Positions 5,957-10,270 of a DNA stretch of 10,270 bases are shown here, one piece after another. Below the pieces are notes generated by a model. The model made no database searches. It saw only the letters and a program-made list of their open reading frames with translations, and was not told the DNA's origin. How positions within the stretch are numbered: position 1 is the first letter of the stretch; each line of letters begins with the position of its first letter. Source of the stretch: Alphaproteobacteria bacterium (GTDB lineage: Bacteria; Pseudomonadota; Alphaproteobacteria; Sphingomonadales; Sphingomonadaceae); the NCBI GenBank assembly GCA_016650315.1, contig JAENVZ010000209.1, positions 1 through 10,270 of the forward strand. Direction: 5' to 3'. A program made the translations under genes and the position numbers.

Positions 5957-6733
5957 ATGGCCTATGAAACCATCCTTGTCGAAAAACGCGACGCAGTTAC
6001 ACTGATCACCCTCAATCGTCCTCAGGCGTTGAATGCACTTAATAGCCAGGTGCTGGCCGATCTGATCACTGCTTTTGCTGCCTATGATGCAGATGAAAGC
6101 CAGCGTTGCGCTGTGATCACTGGCAGCGAAAAGGCCTTTGCCGCCGGTGCCGACATCAAGGAGATGCAGGACAAGGGCTTTGCCGACATGTATCGCACAG
6201 ACTGGTTCGCCGATTGGACCAGCAAAGTGGTTGCTACCCGAAAACCGTGGATTGCGGCAGTCGCGGGCTATGCGCTTGGTGGTGGATGCGAACTGGCAAT
6301 GATGGCGGATTTCATCATCGCCGCCGATACGGCCAAATTCGGACAGCCTGAAATCAAGTTGGGCGTTGCGCCCGGCATGGGCGGATCGCAGCGGCTTACC
6401 CGCGCGGTTGGCAAGGCGAAGGCCATGGAAATGTGCCTGACAGGCCGGATAATGGGAGCCGAAGAAGCCGAGCGTGCCAACCTGGTTGCCAGGATCGTCC
6501 CCGCGGCGGATCTGCTCGAAGATGCGCTCAAAACTGCTACGATCATTGCGGCCATGCCACCACTCGCCGCCATGGTGAACAAGGAAATGGTCAACCTCGC
6601 CTTCGAAACCGGCTTGCTTCAGGGCATCTACACCGAACGCCGCCTGTTTCAGGGGCTGACCGCCACGCAAGACAAGATGGAAGGCATGGCTGCCTTCGTC
6701 GAAAAGCGTGCGGGCGTGTGGAAGGGGCAGTAA
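5957..6733 (+). CDS. Enoyl-CoA hydratase (methacrylyl-CoA hydratase in this context)
   Basis: A 258-residue crotonase-fold protein, full length and very similar in layout to short-chain enoyl-CoA hydratase (ECHS1 type). It would hydrate methacrylyl-CoA to 3-hydroxyisobutyryl-CoA, and probably crotonyl-CoA-like substrates as well. Key features: AAGADIKEM (62-70) forms one side of the oxyanion hole, and [16 protein letters not shown] (104-119) carries the first catalytic glutamate, Glu112. [15 protein letters not shown] (129-143) carries the second, Glu132. Both correspond to the Glu144/Glu164 pair of rat ECHS1, so activity is expected. It starts 3 bases after the deleted hydrolase, with GGGAG upstream as a modest ribosome binding site. 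Having both glutamates argues against it having taken over the missing hydrolase role, because it looks like a normal hydratase. Confidence 0.94.
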   Translation: MAYETILVEKRDAVTLITLNRPQALNALNSQVLADLITAFAAYDADESQRCAVITGSEKAFAAGADIKEMQDKGFADMYRTDWFADWTSKVVATRKPWIAAVAGYALGGGCELAMMADFIIAADTAKFGQPEIKLGVAPGMGGSQRLTRAVGKAKAMEMCLTGRIMGAEEAERANLVARIVPAADLLEDALKTATIIAAMPPLAAMVNKEMVNLAFETGLLQGIYTERRLFQGLTATQDKMEGMAAFVEKRAGVWKGQ

Positions 6734-6783
6734 TTTCAATCCCCATCTGGGCCGAAGACCAGGATAAAAGAGGATAGCCTGAT

Positions 6784-7662
6784 ATGAAAATTGCATTCAT
6801 TGGCCTTGGCAACATGGGCGGCGGCATGGCGGCAAATCTGGTAAAAGCCGAACATCAAGTTGTCGCCTTCGATCTTTCCGAAGCCGCCCTTACCCATGCG
6901 GAAGAGGCAGGATGCAGCCGAGCAACATCTGCCGCTGCCGCCGTAGCGGGTGCCGATGCTGTTGTCTCCATGCTACCTGCGGGCAAGCATGTCGACATGG
7001 TGTATGGCAATGAAGTTTTCGGAAGCGCTGCACCAGGCGCGTTGTTTCTCGACTGTTCAACCATTGATGTCGCCACGGCGCGCAAGGTGATTGCGGCGGC
7101 CGCCAGTAAGGGCTTTGAAATGGTCGATGCGCCGGTTTCAGGCGGTATTGCTGCGGCGGCAGGCGGCACGCTGACCTTCATGGTCGGTGGCACCGACAGC
7201 GCCTTCGAACGCGCCCGGCCCATCCTTTCCGCCATGGGGAAAGCGGTCATCCATGCCGGCAGCGCGGGCAATGGGCAGGCGGCCAAGATATGCAACAACA
7301 TGCTATTGGGCGCGACCATGGTTGCAACCTGTGAAGCCTTTGCCATGGCCGAAAAACTTGGTCTCGATCCGCAGACTTTCTATGATATCAGCAGCGTTTC
7401 TTCGGGCCAGAGCTGGTCGATGACCAGCTATTGCCCCCTGCCGGGCGTTGGCCCGCAAAGCCCTGCCGATAATGGCTATCAGGGCGGGTTCGCTACCGCC
7501 TTGATGCTGAAAGACCTCAAACTGGCAACGCAGGCTGCCCAAACCGTGGACGCCAGCGTGCCGATGGGAAATGCAGCCGAAGCGCTCTATCAAATACTGG
7601 CGTCGGCGGGTGATGGCGGTCGTGATTTTTCGGCCATTATCGAGATGCTACGCGGGAAATAG
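6784..7662 (+). CDS. mmsB: 3-Hydroxyisobutyrate dehydrogenase
   Basis: A 292-residue NAD-dependent beta-hydroxyacid dehydrogenase, normal length, expected to oxidise 3-hydroxyisobutyrate to methylmalonate semialdehyde. The Rossmann dinucleotide motif GLGNMG (7-12) is followed by Asp30 at the end of beta-2, favouring NAD. DAPVSGG (115-121) is the substrate-binding signature. GNGQAAKICNNMLLG (162-176) carries the catalytic lysine Lys168. FATALMLKDLKLA near 239-251 is typical of MmsB/HIBADH as opposed to tartronate-semialdehyde reductase. It is the last gene of the operon, 50 bp after the hydratase, with AAAGAGG (6767-6773) about 10 bases before the ATG. Its stop codon lies inside an inverted repeat shared with the convergent regulator gene. 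Its substrate normally comes from the hydrolase that is truncated two genes upstream. Confidence 0.95.
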   Translation: MKIAFIGLGNMGGGMAANLVKAEHQVVAFDLSEAALTHAEEAGCSRATSAAAAVAGADAVVSMLPAGKHVDMVYGNEVFGSAAPGALFLDCSTIDVATARKVIAAAASKGFEMVDAPVSGGIAAAAGGTLTFMVGGTDSAFERARPILSAMGKAVIHAGSAGNGQAAKICNNMLLGATMVATCEAFAMAEKLGLDPQTFYDISSVSSGQSWSMTSYCPLPGVGPQSPADNGYQGGFATALMLKDLKLATQAAQTVDASVPMGNAAEALYQILASAGDGGRDFSAIIEMLRGK

Positions 7663-7681
7663 CCCCGGCAGCTATTTGATT
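7657..7681. terminator. Candidate bidirectional terminator covering both convergent stop codons
   Basis: AAATAGC (7657-7663) and GCTATTT (7671-7677) form a perfect 7-bp stem around a 7-base loop, CCCGGCA. On the plus strand it is followed by GATTTTAT, a broken T-run. The mmsB stop (TAG, 7660-7662) and the regulator stop (TAG read on the minus strand, 7672-7674) each sit in one arm. The stem is AU-rich and not very stable, so efficiency may be modest, particularly on the minus strand, where no T-run follows. Confidence 0.5.
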
Positions 7682-9093
7682 TTATAGGGTAGAATTTCCC
7701 GCACATCGGGATCGACAGACAGGCTGTGATCGACAGGTGGGAAAGCCCGTTGATCGCAATTCATGCGCGGGCAGATGCGGCAACTTATGCCGATCAGCGT
7801 GGCTGCCTGTTCATTGCTGATGTCCAGTTGATCGGCATAGACGAAGCTTCTGGCATGTTCGATTTCGCACCCCAGCGCCACGGCATAACGGCGCGGCGCG
7901 CGGGCGTAGCTGCCCGACGGTTTCACCAATCCTTTGGCCATGCAGACATAGCGGGCGTTATCGGGGGTTTGCGCCAATTGCACGCCGATCCGATCAGGAA
8001 TGGCCACCGCCTCATGCACAACCCATAATGGGCAGGCTCCACCAAAACGCGCAAATTCCAGGCGTGTGGCCGAATGGCGCTTTGTAATATTTCCGGCCAT
8101 ATCGACCCGGCAAAAGAAAAAGGGCGTGCCGCATTCCCCCGGCCGCTGAAGCGTCGATAGCCGGTGGCAGGCCTGTTCGAAGCTAACTGAAAAATGCTGG
8201 CATAATCGGTCGATGTCGTGGCGCAGGCTCCGCGCCGTTCGGCGGAAATGGTCGTAGGGCATCAACAGCGCCCCGGCCGCGTAATTGGCAAGGCCAATGG
8301 ATAAAAGCTGCCGCGCCTCATCCGAACGCAATTCCGCTTCGTCCCTAACACCCGCGATCACATCCGCCAGTTCCAGCGCGGCCAGTTGATGCGCAAGTGC
8401 GAACCGGCGGCTGTCGGGCGGCAGCGTGCTGGATAACGTCAATGTTTTCGTTCGGCGATCATACCGGCGCAACAGTCGCGCACTTTCCTCACGCGCCGTC
8501 AATTCCACGACAACCTGATGCACATTCTTGAGTCGCGCCAACAGGGCATCGTCATCGATTTGATCCCGGCCCCATAAATCACGAGCCATCCGTTCAGCTT
8601 CCCGGTCAATGGGATCGACATAATTCCCGGCCAGATGGAACCAGTCACGGACCTCCTCCCACGGTAGTCGGCCGTCCAGTCCCATATTGCTTGATATGAC
8701 GTCATCAACGAATTGCAGACGGTTGAGGGCGCCGCGATAGGCCTGGTGCAACGCCGTCAGCCGGTCTGCTATGGCAGGTTGCAATTCGACAAGGCGATCC
8801 AACGCGCCGTCGGATATTTCCATACCCCGAAACAGCGGGTCAGTCAGCGCATCACGAACACCTGACGTACGGCGCTGTTCATCGTCCACCTCAAAATCCG
8901 CGCCGTTCAGGGGAAAGGTTCGCCCAATGGTCTGACGGATTGCAGACGTCATTGGTCGGTCGTCATGTTCCAATTGGCTGAGATAGCTGTTGGAAATGCC
9001 CATTCGTGCAGCCATAACCGATTGAGAGAGACCCAACCGCAACCGCAAGGCACGAAGCCGTTCCCCGGCATAAAGACGCTGCTTGCCCACCAC
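7672..9093 (-). CDS. Short-chain fatty-acyl transcriptional regulator (ScfR/PrpR/RamB type)
   Basis: A 473-residue regulator with three parts. An XRE-type helix-turn-helix spans about residues 10-60 (LSQSVMAARMGISNSYLSQLE). A middle domain related to the IrrE/ImmA fold has its metalloprotease site reduced to AHQLAALE (234-241), lacking the HExxH motif. A C-terminal DUF2083-like domain holds four cysteines (Cys409, Cys438, Cys441, Cys446; CRICPRMNCDQRAFPP). Relatives (mycobacterial PrpR, corynebacterial RamB) control methylcitrate, glyoxylate-shunt and propionate genes and respond to short-chain acyl-CoA; PrpR also carries a 4Fe-4S cluster bound by C-terminal cysteines. A role in sensing propionyl-CoA or isobutyryl-CoA produced by the convergent valine operon is a reasonable inference. 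The GTG start at 9091-9093 has AAGGA upstream and lies in the foot of a strong hairpin. An alternative start is not evident. Confidence 0.92.
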   Translation of the reverse strand: MVGKQRLYAGERLRALRLRLGLSQSVMAARMGISNSYLSQLEHDDRPMTSAIRQTIGRTFPLNGADFEVDDEQRRTSGVRDALTDPLFRGMEISDGALDRLVELQPAIADRLTALHQAYRGALNRLQFVDDVISSNMGLDGRLPWEEVRDWFHLAGNYVDPIDREAERMARDLWGRDQIDDDALLARLKNVHQVVVELTAREESARLLRRYDRRTKTLTLSSTLPPDSRRFALAHQLAALELADVIAGVRDEAELRSDEARQLLSIGLANYAAGALLMPYDHFRRTARSLRHDIDRLCQHFSVSFEQACHRLSTLQRPGECGTPFFFCRVDMAGNITKRHSATRLEFARFGGACPLWVVHEAVAIPDRIGVQLAQTPDNARYVCMAKGLVKPSGSYARAPRRYAVALGCEIEHARSFVYADQLDISNEQAATLIGISCRICPRMNCDQRAFPPVDHSLSVDPDVREILPYKIK

Positions 9094-9120
9094 TGCCTTT
9101 CCTTTTTGCGGAAAGGCAGT
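9092..9120 (-). promoter_or_regulatory. Perfect 11-bp inverted repeat over the regulator's ribosome binding site and start
   Basis: ACTGCCTTTCC (9092-9102) and GGAAAGGCAGT (9110-9120) are exact reverse complements with a 7-base spacer, TTTTTGC. In the minus-strand mRNA the 3' arm contains most of the AAGGA/AAAGG Shine-Dalgarno candidates and the first two bases of the GTG start. The folded form would hide the initiation site. The same DNA could equally be a dimer operator for the regulator. No U-run follows in the direction of transcription, so it is not a canonical terminator for lpdA. Confidence 0.55.
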
Positions 9121-9129
9121 TTTGCAAAA
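9120..9129. promoter_or_regulatory. TTTGCAAA palindrome, candidate autoregulatory operator
   Basis: The 10-bp palindrome TTTTGCAAAA contains TTTGCAAA, the core reported for RamB/PrpR-type regulators. It lies about 27 bp upstream of the start of the gene encoding such a regulator and abuts the 11-bp inverted repeat. Negative autoregulation is the simplest reading. One further copy of TTTGCAAA exists in the window (10116-10123), inside lpdA. Confidence 0.45.
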
Positions 9130-9160
9130 AATGTGAAACTAAGCAATCCTTGATGCGAAA

Positions 9161-9174
9161 GCGGAAAGATCCGC
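9161..9174 (-). terminator. Weak hairpin just after the lpdA stop
   Basis: GCGGA (9161-9165) and TCCGC (9170-9174) form a 5-bp GC-rich stem with a 4-base loop, immediately after the lpdA stop on the minus strand, followed by TTTCGC. It may attenuate transcription or protect the 3' end, but the stem is short and the U-run is poor, so some read-through into the regulator gene is likely. Confidence 0.25.
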
Positions 9175-9175
9175 G

Positions 9176-10270
9176 TCAGATATGGATCGCCCGCCCATAA
9201 GCGCTGAGCACGCTTTCATGCATCATTTCCGAAAGCGTCGGATGCGGGAACACCGTATGCATCAGTTCGGCTTCCGTCGTTTCCAGTGTCTTGCCGACGG
9301 CATAGCCCTGGATCAGCTCGGTCACTTCCGCGCCCACCATGTGTGCGCCCAGCAATTCACCCGTCGCGTCGTCGAACACTGTCTTGATGAACCCTTCCAC
9401 CTCACCCAACGCAATGGCTTTGCCATTACCGATAAAGGGGAATTTACCGACCTTGACCTTGTAGCCTGCCTCTTTGGCCTTGGCTTCGGTAAAGCCGACA
9501 GATGCCACCTGCGGATGACAATAGGTGCAGCCGGGAATGTTGTTGCGATCCATCGGATGGGGGTGCGCATCAGCGATATGTTCGATGGCGATCACCCCTT
9601 CATGGCTTGCCTTGTGCGCCAGCCAGGGGCCACCGGTGCAGTCGCCAATCGCATAGACACCCGGAACATTGGTGCGGCAATATTCGTCGGTCTTGATATG
9701 GGAACGCTCGTCTGGGTTGATGCCCAGATCTTCAAGGCCGATATTTTCCACATTGGGAACGATGCCAACGGCGACGATCACATGACTGAATTCTTCGGTC
9801 GTGACCTTGCCGTCCTTGCCCTTGATTTCTGCAGAGATGCCCTTGCCGGTATCGGTGATCTTCTGAACGCCTGTGCTGGCGCGAATATCCATGCCCTGTT
9901 TGGTCAGCGCCTTCGCCATGAACTCACTGATGTCGGCGTCTTCGACAGGGAGAATGCGGTCGAGCATTTCAACGACGGTCACTTTCGCGCCCATGTCGTT
10001 ATAGAAGCTGGCAAACTCGATCCCGATCGCGCCAGACCCGATAACCAACAGCTTTGTCGGCATTTCCGGCGGCGTCATGGCGTGGCGATAGGTCCAGATG
10101 CGCTTGCCATCAGCCTTTGCAAACGGCAGGTCGCGCGCGCGCGCGCCCGTGGCGATGATGATGTTCTTCGCCTCAAGATCGCTCACCTTGCCATCCTTGG
10201 TGACCGAAATCTTGCCCTTTCCGGTCAGCTTCCCATCGCCGAAATATACGGTGATCTTGTTCTTTTTCAT
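9176..10270 (-). CDS. lpdA: Dihydrolipoamide dehydrogenase (E3), 5' end outside window
   Basis: E3 reoxidises dihydrolipoyl groups of 2-oxoacid dehydrogenase complexes, using FAD, a redox disulfide and NAD+. The visible 364 residues are the C-terminal part. About 100-110 residues, with the FAD-binding GxGxxG and the CxxxxC disulfide, lie beyond base 10270, and the Met at the edge is internal. Numbering from the edge Met, there are ATGARARDLP (40-49), the NAD-binding GSGAIGIE (78-85), and an FAD-contacting segment VYAIGDCTGGPWLAHKASHEG. The C-terminal interface signature HTVFPHPTLSEMMHE contains the active-site His-Glu pair used by the partner subunit. It cannot be said from this window whether it serves pyruvate, 2-oxoglutarate or branched-chain 2-oxoacid dehydrogenase. 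The last would link it to the valine genes. The regulator gene follows on the same strand after 82 bp. Confidence 0.95.
   Translation of the reverse strand: MKKNKITVYFGDGKLTGKGKISVTKDGKVSDLEAKNIIIATGARARDLPFAKADGKRIWTYRHAMTPPEMPTKLLVIGSGAIGIEFASFYNDMGAKVTVVEMLDRILPVEDADISEFMAKALTKQGMDIRASTGVQKITDTGKGISAEIKGKDGKVTTEEFSHVIVAVGIVPNVENIGLEDLGINPDERSHIKTDEYCRTNVPGVYAIGDCTGGPWLAHKASHEGVIAIEHIADAHPHPMDRNNIPGCTYCHPQVASVGFTEAKAKEAGYKVKVGKFPFIGNGKAIALGEVEGFIKTVFDDATGELLGAHMVGAEVTELIQGYAVGKTLETTEAELMHTVFPHPTLSEMMHESVLSAYGRAIHI
10132..10146. repeat. Alternating CG tract inside lpdA
   Basis: Fifteen bases of strictly alternating C and G encode the GARAR segment next to the family's ATGA motif. Such tracts can adopt Z-DNA and are prone to slippage. 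Here it appears to be simply Ala-Arg codon usage, since the protein sequence is normal. Confidence 0.55.

Noticed and set aside
5924..6796. Minus-strand reading frame (290 residues) opposite the enoyl-CoA hydratase
   Set aside because: Shadow of an intact hydratase with both catalytic glutamates; no family resemblance and no ribosome binding site.
10116..10123. TTTGCAAA inside lpdA as a second operator
   Set aside because: It lies in the coding part of a conserved protein, far from any promoter seen. It is kept only as a note for motif counting.

Overview
The window looks like chromosomal DNA of an alphaproteobacterium, most likely a member of the Sphingomonadales. That rests on the general look of the proteins, the moderately high GC and the set of acyl-CoA genes; it is recalled resemblance, not a search. 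There are seven complete protein genes, one internally deleted gene, and one partial gene at each edge. No RNA genes, insertion sequences, CRISPR arrays or attachment sites were seen.

Layout: (1) 3-1154 (+) is the C-terminal ~383 residues of N-succinylarginine dihydrolase (AstB, arginine succinyltransferase pathway). (2) 1270-1494 (+) is a 74-residue two-helix membrane protein of unknown function. (3) 1532-2416 (-) is a LysR-type regulator, divergent across a 218-bp control region from (4) 2635-4062 (+), a CoA-acylating aldehyde dehydrogenase of the EutE/AdhE/SauS type. (5) 4158-7662 (+) is a compact valine-degradation set: an isobutyryl-CoA dehydrogenase-like ACAD, a 3-hydroxyisobutyryl-CoA hydrolase missing its catalytic core, an enoyl-CoA hydratase, and 3-hydroxyisobutyrate dehydrogenase (MmsB). 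(6) 7672-9093 (-) is a short-chain fatty-acyl regulator of the ScfR/PrpR/RamB type, convergent with mmsB across 9 bp. (7) 9176-10270 (-) is the C-terminal 364 residues of dihydrolipoamide dehydrogenase.

How the genes fit together: isobutyryl-CoA (from valine) would be oxidised to methacrylyl-CoA by the ACAD and hydrated to 3-hydroxyisobutyryl-CoA by the hydratase. It should then be hydrolysed to 3-hydroxyisobutyrate, oxidised by MmsB to methylmalonate semialdehyde, and converted to propionyl-CoA by a CoA-acylating aldehyde dehydrogenase. Two steps depart from the textbook operon. The hydrolase has a large in-frame internal deletion. The slot normally held by MmsA is occupied by an acylating ALDH from a different branch of the superfamily, with its own LysR regulator. 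The downstream ScfR-type regulator belongs to a family that senses short-chain acyl-CoA status, which suits a pathway ending in propionyl-CoA.

Regulatory structure worth attention: a perfect 11-bp inverted repeat that would sequester the scfR Shine-Dalgarno region and GTG start; a TTTGCAAA palindrome right beside it that matches the operator core known for RamB/PrpR-type regulators; an inverted repeat containing both stop codons of the convergent mmsB/scfR pair; and nested repeats in the LysR-ALDH divergent region.
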